Shown: piece by piece, positions 17,136 to 25,674 of the stretch
Layout of the letters: every line of letters begins with the position of its first letter
Numbering within the stretch: the stretch's first letter is position 1
Made by a program: the position numbers and the translations under genes
Notes under the pieces: model-generated
Told to the model about the DNA's origin: nothing
Seen by the model: only the letters and a program-made list of their open reading frames with translations
Databases searched by the model: none
Assembly: GCA_016297005.1 (NCBI GenBank)
Contig: JAEDHK010000001.1
Coordinates: 124,001 to 188,000 of the forward strand
From: Clostridia bacterium
GTDB lineage: Bacteria; Bacillota; Clostridia; Christensenellales; DTU072
Direction of reading: 5' to 3'
Length of the DNA stretch: 64,000 nucleotides

Positions 17136-17882
17136 ATGGCAGTCGTATTTCAAAAAACAAAAATGCTGACCGACGCTCCTTTCCACTATTGCCCCGGTTG
17201 TACACACGGTATCGCCCATAGGCTCGTGGCGGAGTGTTTGGAAGAACTGGGTGCGGAAGGACATTGCGTTGGCGTCGCTCCCGTCGGATGCGCCGTTTTC
17301 GCATATAACTATTTTAATTGCGATATGCAAGAGGCTTCGCACGGCCGCGCGCCGGCCGTTGCCACCGGTATTAAGCGCGTTGCTCCGGAAAATATCGTTT
17401 TTGCTTATCAAGGCGACGGCGACCTCGCTTCCATCGGTATGGCCGAGATCGTTCATGCGGCGATGCGTGGAGAAAAGATCACCGTTATCTTCATCAATAA
17501 TACCATTTACGGTATGACGGGCGGTCAGATGGCCCCCACCACGTTGATCGGCGAAAAGGCCACCACCTGTATCTATGGCAGAGACCCCGAAAAGAACGGT
17601 AACCCCGTTAAGATGTGCGAAATGCTCGCTACTCTTACCGGTCCGGCTTACATCGAGCGCGTTGCGCTTTTTGACGCCGCTCACGTCCGCGCCGCCAAGA
17701 AAGCCATCAAAAAGGCCTTCACTTATCAGAAAGAAAACAAGGGCTTTACCTTTATCGAAGTCCTGTCTTCCTGCCCCACCAACTGGGGTATGTCTCCGGA
17801 ACAAGCCATTCAGTTTGTCAAGAACGAAATGCAGGCTTTTTATCCGCTCGGAGTGTATAAAGATACGGAGGTAAAGGACTAA
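17136..17882 (+). CDS. 2-oxoacid:ferredoxin oxidoreductase, beta subunit (TPP-binding)
   Basis: A 248-residue thiamine-pyrophosphate-binding subunit. HYCPGCTHG at the N-terminus and the TPP/Mg motif GDGDLASIG, followed by FINNTIYGMTGGQ, are diagnostic. The start at ATG 17136 has AAGGAGGC and follows the alpha stop by one base; a longer in-frame extension to 17109 lies within alpha and was rejected. Its TAATG end overlaps the gamma start by one base. Confidence 0.93.
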   Translation: MAVVFQKTKMLTDAPFHYCPGCTHGIAHRLVAECLEELGAEGHCVGVAPVGCAVFAYNYFNCDMQEASHGRAPAVATGIKRVAPENIVFAYQGDGDLASIGMAEIVHAAMRGEKITVIFINNTIYGMTGGQMAPTTLIGEKATTCIYGRDPEKNGNPVKMCEMLATLTGPAYIERVALFDAAHVRAAKKAIKKAFTYQKENKGFTFIEVLSSCPTNWGMSPEQAIQFVKNEMQAFYPLGVYKDTEVKD

Positions 17883-18409
17883 TGGAAAACAAAATCATCA
17901 TTGCAGGTTTCGGCGGACAGGGGGTTCAGTCCCTCGGTATGTTCATTGCGTTCGCGTCCATTCACGACGGCAAAGAGGTTACTTTCCTCCCGTCCTACGG
18001 ACCGGAAATGCGCGGCGGCACCAGTAACTGCTCCGTCGTGGTCAGCGATAAACCGGTAGCCAGCCCCATCATCGCGCATCCGGATATTCTGATTGCCATG
18101 AATAAGCCCTCTCTTTATAAATTCGAGGACACGGTCAAGCCCGGCGGGACCATCATTGTCAACAGTTCTCTTATCGAAGATAAGGTCAAGCGTACCGACG
18201 TCAAGGCGCTTTACGTAGACGCCAACCGCCTCGCGGTGGAAGCAGGGAATTCCCGTACGGCGAACATCGTCGTGCTCGGCGCTTATACTAAGCTTTCCGG
18301 AGTGTTTACGCCCGAGGTCATGAAAGCGGTCATCGAAAAGAAGTTTGCCAAAAAACCCAAGGTCATTCCGGCCAACTTTGCGGCTTTCGAGTTGGGTTAT
18401 AATCTGTAA
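17882..18409 (+). CDS. 2-oxoacid:ferredoxin oxidoreductase, gamma subunit
   Basis: A 175-residue gamma subunit with the family start IIIAGFGGQGVQSLG, then PSYGPEMRGGTSNCSVVVSD and NKPSLYKFE. Gamma forms part of the CoA-binding catalytic assembly. It completes a full delta-alpha-beta-gamma set and so predicts a working enzyme. A terminator follows at 18426. Confidence 0.93.
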   Translation: MENKIIIAGFGGQGVQSLGMFIAFASIHDGKEVTFLPSYGPEMRGGTSNCSVVVSDKPVASPIIAHPDILIAMNKPSLYKFEDTVKPGGTIIVNSSLIEDKVKRTDVKALYVDANRLAVEAGNSRTANIVVLGAYTKLSGVFTPEVMKAVIEKKFAKKPKVIPANFAAFELGYNL

Positions 18410-18425
18410 AATAAAAACATTATTC

Positions 18426-18467
18426 AAAAGGCTGTCTCTGTTTAAACGAGATGGCCTTTTCCTTTTT
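18426..18467 (+). terminator. Terminator of the oxidoreductase operon
   Basis: Stem AAAAGGCTGTCTC (18426-18438) / GAGATGGCCTTTT (18448-18460), with G-U pairs, followed by CCTTTTT. No separate promoter for the downstream phosphoesterase was recognised, so partial read-through is possible. Confidence 0.75.
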
Positions 18468-18481
18468 CAGGAGAATTGCTT

Positions 18482-19186
18482 ATGAAAATAGGACTTTTCA
18501 GTGACTTACACTATAACAGGAACCCGGAAGAGAACAGAAAGTTCACTGCTCTTGCTCCCATACGACTGAAAGAGGCGATGGAAGCCTTCCGTAAAGAAAA
18601 GATCGACGTTGCCGTGTGTCTGGGAGATATCGTCGATAAAGCCGAAACGCACGAAGAAGAACTTTCTTGTTGGCAAGAGCTTCTTTCCATCGTCAAAGAG
18701 TATTCTTTCCCTTGTTACTTTCTTCCCGGCAATCACGACTACGAAGTTATGATCGGGGACGAGTTTTGCAAAACGACGGGGATGCCCGGATATCCCTTTT
18801 CGGCCGACGTAAACGGAAGGCGGTTACTGTTTTTAGACGCGTGCTACCGTTACAGCGGCAAAAGATACGACGAAGCGGGCATGATCTGGACGGAAACGGC
18901 GTTGCCGCCCGATCAGATCGTTTTTTTGGAGCGGACGCTTTCCGAGTCCGAAATGCCCTGTATTCTCTTTACCCATCAGAACCTGGATAAGAACTTACCT
19001 AAAGACTATCGTATCAAAAAAAACATGCAACTCAGACGCTTATTGAAAGAATCGGGAAAAGTTAAATATGCTTTTTCCGGTCATTTCCACGGCGGAGATT
19101 ACCACGAGATCGGGGGCGTACGTTACGTTACCGTCCCATCCATGACCGAAACGTCGGCCAACAATTATATGATTATGGAGGTGTAG
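18482..19186 (+). CDS. Calcineurin-like metallophosphoesterase
   Basis: A 234-residue two-metal phosphoesterase. The five-block signature is present: FSDLHYN (Asp8, His10), LGDIVDK, PGNHDYE, a later FTHQNLDK, and SGHFHGGD. The substrate is not evident; such enzymes act on phosphodiesters, nucleotides or phosphoproteins. AGGAG precedes ATG 18482. It is 3 bases ahead of a polysaccharide deacetylase gene, so the pair is probably co-transcribed. Confidence 0.88.
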   Translation: MKIGLFSDLHYNRNPEENRKFTALAPIRLKEAMEAFRKEKIDVAVCLGDIVDKAETHEEELSCWQELLSIVKEYSFPCYFLPGNHDYEVMIGDEFCKTTGMPGYPFSADVNGRRLLFLDACYRYSGKRYDEAGMIWTETALPPDQIVFLERTLSESEMPCILFTHQNLDKNLPKDYRIKKNMQLRRLLKESGKVKYAFSGHFHGGDYHEIGGVRYVTVPSMTETSANNYMIMEV

Positions 19187-19189
19187 TTA

Positions 19190-19954
19190 ATGTTCGATGG
19201 AAAAGCGAAAGCGATCACGTTCAGTTATGACGATGGCGTTTTGCAAGACAAAAGACTGATCGAGATTCTGAATAAATATGAATTGAAGTGTACGTTTAAT
19301 CTCAATTCAGGGTTATTGGGCAGGGCCGGATCTCTCGTAAGGGAGGACGTTACCGTTGCTCATTGCAAGCCACGCGCATGCGAAACGCGGTCTATCTACG
19401 AGGGACACGAGGTCGCCGTGCATACCCTGCATCATCCGCAACTGACGAAACTTTCGACTAAAAAAGTCGTACGCGAAGTTGAGGATGATCGTAAGGCTCT
19501 GTCCGATATCGTCGGTTACGAGGTTGTGGGCATGGCTTATCCATGCAGCACGAAAGCAAGTCAGAACGATCGCGTCGTCAACATTCTGCAACGCTTTACC
19601 GGCGTTCAATATTCTCGCAATACGATATCGACTTATAACTTTGAGCCGCAAACAGATCTGCTTCGTTTTTGTCCTACCGTTCATCATGCGGAATGGGACG
19701 AACTGTTTCGTCTCGGAGAGGAGTTTGTTTCTTTAAAAACGGACGCTCCGAAAATCTTTTATATTTGGGGGCATTCTTACGAATTCGATATCTTTAACGA
19801 TTGGAATAAGTTTGAGGATTTTTGCCGTCTTATTTCGGGTAAAGACGATATCTTTTACGGCACGAATAAGGAAGTTTTACTCGATCCCGATCTTTTGGCC
19901 TATACTGGCGCCAAGTTGCACTCTTACAGAAAAAGAAAACCGTTTGAAAAGTAA
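19190..19954 (+). CDS. Polysaccharide deacetylase family protein (NodB-like)
   Basis: A 254-residue carbohydrate esterase-4-like protein. AITFSYDDGV is motif 1 (catalytic and metal-binding Asp pair); EVAVHTLHHPQL carries the metal-binding HxxxH-type motif; WGHSYEF near residue 187 is the C-terminal motif. There is no signal peptide, so the protein is probably cytoplasmic, unlike typical peptidoglycan deacetylases. GGAGGTG lies before the start. A bidirectional terminator follows. Confidence 0.87.
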   Translation: MFDGKAKAITFSYDDGVLQDKRLIEILNKYELKCTFNLNSGLLGRAGSLVREDVTVAHCKPRACETRSIYEGHEVAVHTLHHPQLTKLSTKKVVREVEDDRKALSDIVGYEVVGMAYPCSTKASQNDRVVNILQRFTGVQYSRNTISTYNFEPQTDLLRFCPTVHHAEWDELFRLGEEFVSLKTDAPKIFYIWGHSYEFDIFNDWNKFEDFCRLISGKDDIFYGTNKEVLLDPDLLAYTGAKLHSYRKRKPFEK

Positions 19955-19957
19955 AAA

Positions 19958-19995
19958 AACGGCGTCTTTCGAGAAGAAAGACGCCTCTTTTTTTA
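19958..19995. terminator. Bidirectional terminator
   Basis: Stem GGCGTCTTTC (19961-19970) / GAAAGACGCC (19976-19985), with A-run on the left and TCTTTTTTT on the right. It serves the deacetylase gene and the convergent minus-strand operon; its 3' end touches the stop codon of the minus-strand gene. Confidence 0.85.
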
Positions 19996-21066
19996 GTAGG
20001 TTTTTTCTGTGTATCCGATTTCGTTAAAGTAGATACGATTCATTTCTTCCTGAAAGTTTTCGTCTTTCAAAAGATCGTGGAAAGAGGTGCGCTTCTTTTC
20101 TTTTTCCAGTTTGGAATAAAAAGAAGGAACCACGGCTTTTGCCGGAGAGGAGGGATCTTTTTCCGCATGAATATAACTCAGCCCTTCGTCGGTCAGCATG
20201 TTCTCCAATGCGTACGCGTTCTCGCCGTACAGATAGACGATGGGTCGGGCGTCCGTCGGTTTCAGTACGCGCATGGCGGCGCGGATCATGATCAGGGAGG
20301 GCTCGGAATAGTCGACGCCCCACATATAGGTATAGGTATCGTTATCTTTTCCGACGTAAAAAATGGTAAGACTTTTTTCGCAATCTACCAAAAATGTGTT
20401 TTCGGGTAAAGTGACCGATTGGCAGAAGAGTTCGCCGGAAACGTACCTCCCGACGGCAGGCAGAATACGGATCGAGTCGGTGGGTAATCCGAGTTTTTTG
20501 TCGCCGACAAAAGCAGCATAGTCTTTCAGTGGCGTATTTTGCGATAAAGAGAACAGAATTTTAAGGTAAAACTCACTCGCGCATACAACGGTCGTTTTTA
20601 CGCTTTTCTGAGCGTAGGACGTCAGTAACTCGCGGCACTCTTTTATGATCGGAGAGAGAAGAAGTCCCGTCATGGCGGAGGAGTCCCGGTTGTACGCCGT
20701 TTCTTGCGCCGGAAGATCCCCGACAGAAAGCAGGGGATTGAGTGCCGATCGGGTAACGGTGTTTTTTCCGTCCGTAAGACAAACGTCAATCCATTTATCG
20801 CTGACGTTTATTGCAAGAGAACAGTCCGAAAAAGAAATCTCCTCTTTTTCCGGAACAAAGTCGACTTCGATCGCCATATCGCCGTCTATGACCGTTTCGG
20901 AAGATACGCTTATCGTTTCCGCTTGGTCTAAGATGCGTAAAAAACGCCCGTTTAAGGCGTTTTCTTGTAATCGTGCCAAAGAAACGCCGTATAAAGAAAG
21001 CACCTCTCTTAGGGGCGTTCCGTCTTCTGCACAGAACTTTTTATTGTTAATAAGAACGGTAAACAA
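19993..21066 (-). CDS. Degenerate RACo/DUF4445-like ASKHA-fold protein
   Basis: A 357-residue protein that I could not match by name, but its layout follows RACo/DUF4445 proteins (ATP-dependent reductive activators of corrinoid proteins). It has a ubiquitin/ferredoxin-like N-terminus (residues 1-75), then SLAINVSD where RACo has an ATP loop, SALNPLLSVGD (108-116) in place of the NPQ..GADV segment, TTVVCASEFYLKIL for VVGNTxMHHLLL, and ILPAVGRYVSGEL for LPxIAGFVGAD. The four [2Fe-2S] cysteines are absent, and the Gly-Thr phosphate loops are lost (FLVDCEKSLT). It is therefore probably not a redox ATPase. It is the last gene of the minus-strand operon from 26781. Confidence 0.55.
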   Translation of the reverse strand: MFTVLINNKKFCAEDGTPLREVLSLYGVSLARLQENALNGRFLRILDQAETISVSSETVIDGDMAIEVDFVPEKEEISFSDCSLAINVSDKWIDVCLTDGKNTVTRSALNPLLSVGDLPAQETAYNRDSSAMTGLLLSPIIKECRELLTSYAQKSVKTTVVCASEFYLKILFSLSQNTPLKDYAAFVGDKKLGLPTDSIRILPAVGRYVSGELFCQSVTLPENTFLVDCEKSLTIFYVGKDNDTYTYMWGVDYSEPSLIMIRAAMRVLKPTDARPIVYLYGENAYALENMLTDEGLSYIHAEKDPSSPAKAVVPSFYSKLEKEKKRTSFHDLLKDENFQEEMNRIYFNEIGYTEKTY

Positions 21067-21093
21067 CCGTCTGCCTCCGATTTGATTTTCCGA

Positions 21094-22620
21094 TTATTCT
21101 GTCTGTTCAGGAGCTTCGGAATTATCTGTCTCCGGGAGTTCGGCTTTGAATTCCCGGATGATCTCTTCGATGATGGAAAGTATTTTTTCTTTGGTGATCT
21201 TTTCTCCCGATTCTTCGAATTCGTCCGCTTTTTTCATGATTTCGTCTCGTATTTCGTCGAGCTTATCGGCGTATTCGTCGCCGAGTCCGGAAAGATACTT
21301 GTTGATGAACTCGATCTTATCCGGGATGGCCCCCAATACGAAGTCGTTCAGGTCATAGCGACCTTCCGCTTCGGCATTCGGAGGAAGAAAATAATCGGCG
21401 TGGTTATCGTCGGTCAGTACGCACTCCGCCGCCGCATAAGAAAAGTCTTCGTTAACGTCCACGTTCAGTCGGATCCCGATACAGTCGTCCTGTCCTTTCG
21501 TTCCGCATAAAGAAGCGGCGATAAGATTAAGAATACCGGTCGAAATCTGGGCGGTTTTTTCGTCGATGGCATTATCACGATACATGGTTTCTATAATGTT
21601 CCTGACTCTGGGGACGACTATGTTAAGATCGACGATAAAGCCTGTTTTTACGCTCTTCGGCAATTTATCCTTGACAACGGCGTTTACCTCTTTCCCTTCT
21701 ATTGTGAACCACGTTTTAACGTCGGAAAAATAATCGGCATAACGCACCAAAGAACTACCCTTGTCGGCTACGCCGAGAATATCGAGGAAGCTGGAAGAAA
21801 GCAGGGAAGAGAGGATTGCGTCCGCCTTGACCTGAATATCGTAAGCGGAATGGCCGGTCTTATCGACGTATTTATCCGCGTTGTCTTTTTCAAAGAACGA
21901 GCTCTTGTCGTTGATCTGAGAAAAGACCGTTTTCATCAGACAGTCATTGATGCGGTTTTCCGTAACTTCGAGTTGAGCGTTATTGTCGAGCCAAGCGGAA
22001 AGAGAAGCTTCGTTCGCAACGAACCAGACGTTGTTCGATTCTTTGGATTCCAGATCGTGATAATAGGCTTTCAGATTGTACGTTCCGTTCTGAATTCCGA
22101 GATTGGCGCCGAGGTCGATCTGACCGGTGGTGTAGTGATTGGCGTACGTAAGGTACTTTATGGCGATCTCTTTAAAAGAATCGTCAAGTCCGCCCAATTG
22201 ATGGATACCGGGTATAGAAGAAATCTTTAATCCTTTGATGATCGTGTCGATCATGCCGCTTACTTTCTCGTCCGTTCCGTCCGAAACGATCTTCGTGGCA
22301 ATATAGATTCTGTCGTTTTCCAAGGTTCTCGCAATGTTTAATGCCGATACTATGTCGTACGATTCTTTCAGATCGTAGGCCGACTGTTTTTCCGGCTTAA
22401 TATAGATCGTAGACGTGACTTTAACGGCGATATTCGTCTTTTTGACGTGTTTCTTCTCGTAGTTTTCCGCCGCTTGAGCAAAGTCGATCTTCTCCGTTTT
22501 ATTGTTGTCAGGATCCGTCGTGGACGTCGACGGACTCAAAAAATTACCGCACGAACAAAGCGATATGAGCGTAGCGAGCGTAACGAGCATTGAAGCAAGG
22601 ATTTTTAACATTCTTTTCAT
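21094..22620 (-). CDS. Lipoprotein of unknown function
   Basis: A 508-residue secreted lipoprotein with lipobox LCSC (Cys24) after a basic and hydrophobic signal. The body contains repeated runs of charged and aromatic residues with predicted helices and strands, and an acidic C-terminus (ETDNSEAPEQTE). I recognise no family. AGAGGGGG precedes the start. It sits 27 bases after alaS and 27 before the RACo-like gene, so it is co-transcribed with both. Confidence 0.75.
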   Translation of the reverse strand: MKRMLKILASMLVTLATLISLCSCGNFLSPSTSTTDPDNNKTEKIDFAQAAENYEKKHVKKTNIAVKVTSTIYIKPEKQSAYDLKESYDIVSALNIARTLENDRIYIATKIVSDGTDEKVSGMIDTIIKGLKISSIPGIHQLGGLDDSFKEIAIKYLTYANHYTTGQIDLGANLGIQNGTYNLKAYYHDLESKESNNVWFVANEASLSAWLDNNAQLEVTENRINDCLMKTVFSQINDKSSFFEKDNADKYVDKTGHSAYDIQVKADAILSSLLSSSFLDILGVADKGSSLVRYADYFSDVKTWFTIEGKEVNAVVKDKLPKSVKTGFIVDLNIVVPRVRNIIETMYRDNAIDEKTAQISTGILNLIAASLCGTKGQDDCIGIRLNVDVNEDFSYAAAECVLTDDNHADYFLPPNAEAEGRYDLNDFVLGAIPDKIEFINKYLSGLGDEYADKLDEIRDEIMKKADEFEESGEKITKEKILSIIEEIIREFKAELPETDNSEAPEQTE

Positions 22621-22647
22621 TCTTTTCCCCCTCTTGCAAAAGAAATG

Positions 22648-24420
22648 TCAGTTCAGTATTGCCTTGATCCTACGGATGCCCGCGGAAGAAGATTGTTCTT
22701 TGACGATGGAAAAATGTCCCAGGTCGCCGGTGTTGGTCGCGTGCGGACCGCCGCACATTTCCATAGAATATTCTCCGATGGTATACGTCTTGACGACGTC
22801 CGAATACTTATCGTTAAAAATGCCTACCGCGCCCAATTCACGGGCTTCTTCTATGGGCATTTCCCGACAGACAACGGGAATCTTCTTTTCAATAATCATA
22901 TTAACTCTTTCTTCCACCGCTTTTAATTCTTCTTGCGTAAGCGGACGAGGAAAGTTAAAGTCGAAACGAAGACGCTCGGCCGTAATGTTGCTGCCTTTCT
23001 GCTGAATGTTGTTATCGTTGAGCACGTATTTCAGACAGGCGTTCAGCAGGTGCGTGGCCGTATGAAGCTTGCTGGTGGCTTCGCTGTGATCGGCAAGGCC
23101 GCCCTTGAATTTCTGTTCTGCGCCGGCGTGGGATTTTTCCTGATGTTCTTTAAAGGCTTTTTCAAATCCTTCCGTATCGACGATGATACCGTATTCGTTG
23201 GCCATTTCCACCGTCATTTCGATGGGGAAGCCGAAAGTATCGTATAAACGGAACGCCGCTTTGCCGCTCAGACGGTTGTTCTGAATGTATCCGCGCAGTT
23301 TTTCGAATTCTTTGATGCCTTGCGCCACGGTTTTGTCAAAACGTTCGATCTCCAAACGCAATTCGGACAAAACCTTCTCTTCGTTGCCCTTGATTTCGGG
23401 ATAATAGGGCGCGTATTCGTCGATGTAAAGGGCGCTTATTTCTTCAAGAATGGAGTAGTCCAGCCCCAGACTGCGCACAAAACGTACCGCGCGGCGAATA
23501 AGTCGACGAAGGATATAGCCCTGATCTACGTTGCTCGGCGTAATGCCGTTTTCGTCGCCCAGCATAAAGGTGGCGGTACGGATGTGATCGGCAATGATAC
23601 GCATGTCGCGGATCTTTTCTTCGCCCTTGCCGCTTTTTTCTTTCAACAGGTCGATTACCGGCTTAAAGACGTCGATGTCGTACACGGAAGAGTAGCCGTT
23701 GAGCATGGCTACCGTTCTTTCCAGTCCCATGCCCGTATCGACGTTCTTTTGTTGGAGCGGACTGAACGTGCCGTCGGCGTTTTTAAAGAACTCCATAAAG
23801 ACGTTGTTCCAGATTTCGACGTAACGACCGCAGTCGCAGGCGGGAGAACAATCGTCGGAGCATTTTTCTTTATCGGTAATAAAAAATATCTCGGTATCGG
23901 GACCGCAAGGACCGGTTACGCCGGCAGGTCCCCACCAATTGTTCTTTTTCGGCAGGAAAAAAATGTTTTCTTTCTTGATACCCAGTTCTTCCCAACGCTT
24001 TGCCGACACTTCGTCGCGGGCGCAGTCGTCGTCGCCGGCAAAAACGCTCACGGCAAGTCTGTCCGTGGGAATGCCGAGCACTTTGGTTAAAAATTCAAAG
24101 CTGTAACCGATGCTCTCGCGCTTGAAGTAGTCGCCGAGAGACCAGTTTCCGAGCATTTCGAAAAAAGTGCAGTGGGTTGCGTCGCCGACTTCGTCGATGT
24201 CGCCGGTACGAACGCACTTTTGTACGTCGGTCAGACGATTGCCGCCCGGGTGTTTTGCGCCGAGCAAGTAAGGAACAAGCGGATGCATGCCGGCCGTCGT
24301 GAACAGAACGGTCGGGTCGTTATCGGGAATAAGAGAAGCGCTGGCAATGATCGTATGCCCCTTGCTCTTAAAAAATTCAAGATACTTTTCGCGTAAAGCC
24401 TTCGTTGTTAATGTTTGCAT
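22648..24420 (-). CDS. alaS: Alanyl-tRNA synthetase, short form lacking the C-terminal domain
   Basis: Attaches alanine to tRNA-Ala and edits mischarged Ser/Gly. The 590 residues include the class II core (TTAGMHPLVPYL, RLTDVQKCVRTGDIDEVGD, THCTFFEMLGNWSLGDYFK), the tRNA-recognition region, and the editing domain with zinc ligands HTATH (His453, His457) and CGGPH (Cys556, His560). It ends about 30 residues after the editing site, whereas most bacterial enzymes run to about 870-880 with a C-Ala/DHHA1 domain. The start is ATG 24420; a TTG two codons upstream was rejected. Its upstream neighbour is apgM. Confidence 0.93.
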   Translation of the reverse strand: MQTLTTKALREKYLEFFKSKGHTIIASASLIPDNDPTVLFTTAGMHPLVPYLLGAKHPGGNRLTDVQKCVRTGDIDEVGDATHCTFFEMLGNWSLGDYFKRESIGYSFEFLTKVLGIPTDRLAVSVFAGDDDCARDEVSAKRWEELGIKKENIFFLPKKNNWWGPAGVTGPCGPDTEIFFITDKEKCSDDCSPACDCGRYVEIWNNVFMEFFKNADGTFSPLQQKNVDTGMGLERTVAMLNGYSSVYDIDVFKPVIDLLKEKSGKGEEKIRDMRIIADHIRTATFMLGDENGITPSNVDQGYILRRLIRRAVRFVRSLGLDYSILEEISALYIDEYAPYYPEIKGNEEKVLSELRLEIERFDKTVAQGIKEFEKLRGYIQNNRLSGKAAFRLYDTFGFPIEMTVEMANEYGIIVDTEGFEKAFKEHQEKSHAGAEQKFKGGLADHSEATSKLHTATHLLNACLKYVLNDNNIQQKGSNITAERLRFDFNFPRPLTQEELKAVEERVNMIIEKKIPVVCREMPIEEARELGAVGIFNDKYSDVVKTYTIGEYSMEMCGGPHATNTGDLGHFSIVKEQSSSAGIRRIKAILN

Positions 24421-24449
24421 AGTCAATTAAAAAAACCTCTCGTTTTTGT

Positions 24450-25652
24450 TTATTCTTTCGTTATCATTTTCATGAGCGACCGCCCGTTATCCAGGAAGAC
24501 GCCTTTTTCGGCCGAGCGTTCGTTATAATTGAGTCCGCAGTTTGCCGGGTGGTTGGAATTGTAGACGATAAAAGGCACGGGTGCGCCTACGTGGGTACGT
24601 AGGTATAAAGGCGTCTGATGGTCCGGAAGTACCGCCATGACGAACGGTTCTTCTTTCATTTCCAGTTTTTCACGGATATAACCGACTACTTCGTCGATCT
24701 TTTCGATGGACAGGATCTTGCCTTTGGCGTCGCCCTGATGTCCGCATTCGTCCGGCGCTTCGAAGTGGACGAACACAAAGTCGTTTTTGTCCAACGCTTT
24801 GACCGCCGCTTCCGCTTTTCCCATAAAATTCGTTGCCAGCGTTCCGGTTACGCCTTCGACGTTGATCACTTCCATGCCGGTGCCTTTTCCGATGCCGCGC
24901 AGGAGGTCGGTCGCGCTGATCATTGCGCCCGACAAGCCGTATCTGTCCTTAAAAAGTTGCAGACGAGGTTTGGTGCCCATACCCCAGAACCAAATGGCGG
25001 AGGCCGGATTTTTGCCGTCGGCGATACGTTTTTTGTTGACCGGATGGTCGGCAAGAATGGTCACCGATCTTTCGATCAGGGAGGAGAATTCTTCGCCGTC
25101 CGGACCTTGGGGCAGATATTCTTCGATCTGCTTGCCCTGGATATCGTGGGGCGGCGTAAAGGCAACGTCGAGACTGCCGCGGTGTTTCAGAAGAAGACAA
25201 TTGCGGTAGGATACGCCGGTATAAAAACGTCGCAGATCGTTGCCGAGTTCTGCATTGATGGTCGAAAAGATCTCCGCCGATTCCGCCGTGGAGATCTCTC
25301 CCGCGGAGTAGTCGGTCAGGACGCTTTCTTTAAAAGTAGAACCCGGTTCGAGTGTTACCAGATTGGTACGCATGCAGATATCGTCGTCGTCGAGATCGAG
25401 TCCGATACTGAGCGCTTCGAGAGGCGAGCGACCGGTATAACATTCTTTCGGGTCGTAACCGAGAACGGAAAGGTTCGCAACGTCGCTTCCCGGTTTCATG
25501 CCTTTATCCACGGTGGCGATCAAGCCGACTTCGCCGTCTTTGGCCAGTTTGTCGATATTGGGTTTTTTCGCCAGTTCAAGGGGCGTTTTCGGCGCAAGCG
25601 GACCCTTTGGTACGTCCGCCATTCCATCGCCGAGAACGATTACGTATTTCAT
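24450..25652 (-). CDS. apgM: Cofactor-independent phosphoglycerate mutase, archaeal (ApgM) type
   Basis: Interconverts 3- and 2-phosphoglycerate in glycolysis without 2,3-bisphosphoglycerate. The 400-residue length fits ApgM rather than GpmI (about 510). Alkaline-phosphatase-superfamily metal motifs are LGDGMAD at the N-terminus with Asp9, DVANLSVLGYDP (nucleophile-region Ser), FVHFEAPDECGHQGD and LPDHQTP. The same family includes proteins proposed as homoserine kinases, so that role is not excluded. CGGAGG precedes the start, 22 bases after the DUF6273 gene. Confidence 0.88.
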   Translation of the reverse strand: MKYVIVLGDGMADVPKGPLAPKTPLELAKKPNIDKLAKDGEVGLIATVDKGMKPGSDVANLSVLGYDPKECYTGRSPLEALSIGLDLDDDDICMRTNLVTLEPGSTFKESVLTDYSAGEISTAESAEIFSTINAELGNDLRRFYTGVSYRNCLLLKHRGSLDVAFTPPHDIQGKQIEEYLPQGPDGEEFSSLIERSVTILADHPVNKKRIADGKNPASAIWFWGMGTKPRLQLFKDRYGLSGAMISATDLLRGIGKGTGMEVINVEGVTGTLATNFMGKAEAAVKALDKNDFVFVHFEAPDECGHQGDAKGKILSIEKIDEVVGYIREKLEMKEEPFVMAVLPDHQTPLYLRTHVGAPVPFIVYNSNHPANCGLNYNERSAEKGVFLDNGRSLMKMITKE

Positions 25653-25674
25653 ATATCCTCCGATGGTTAAATAA

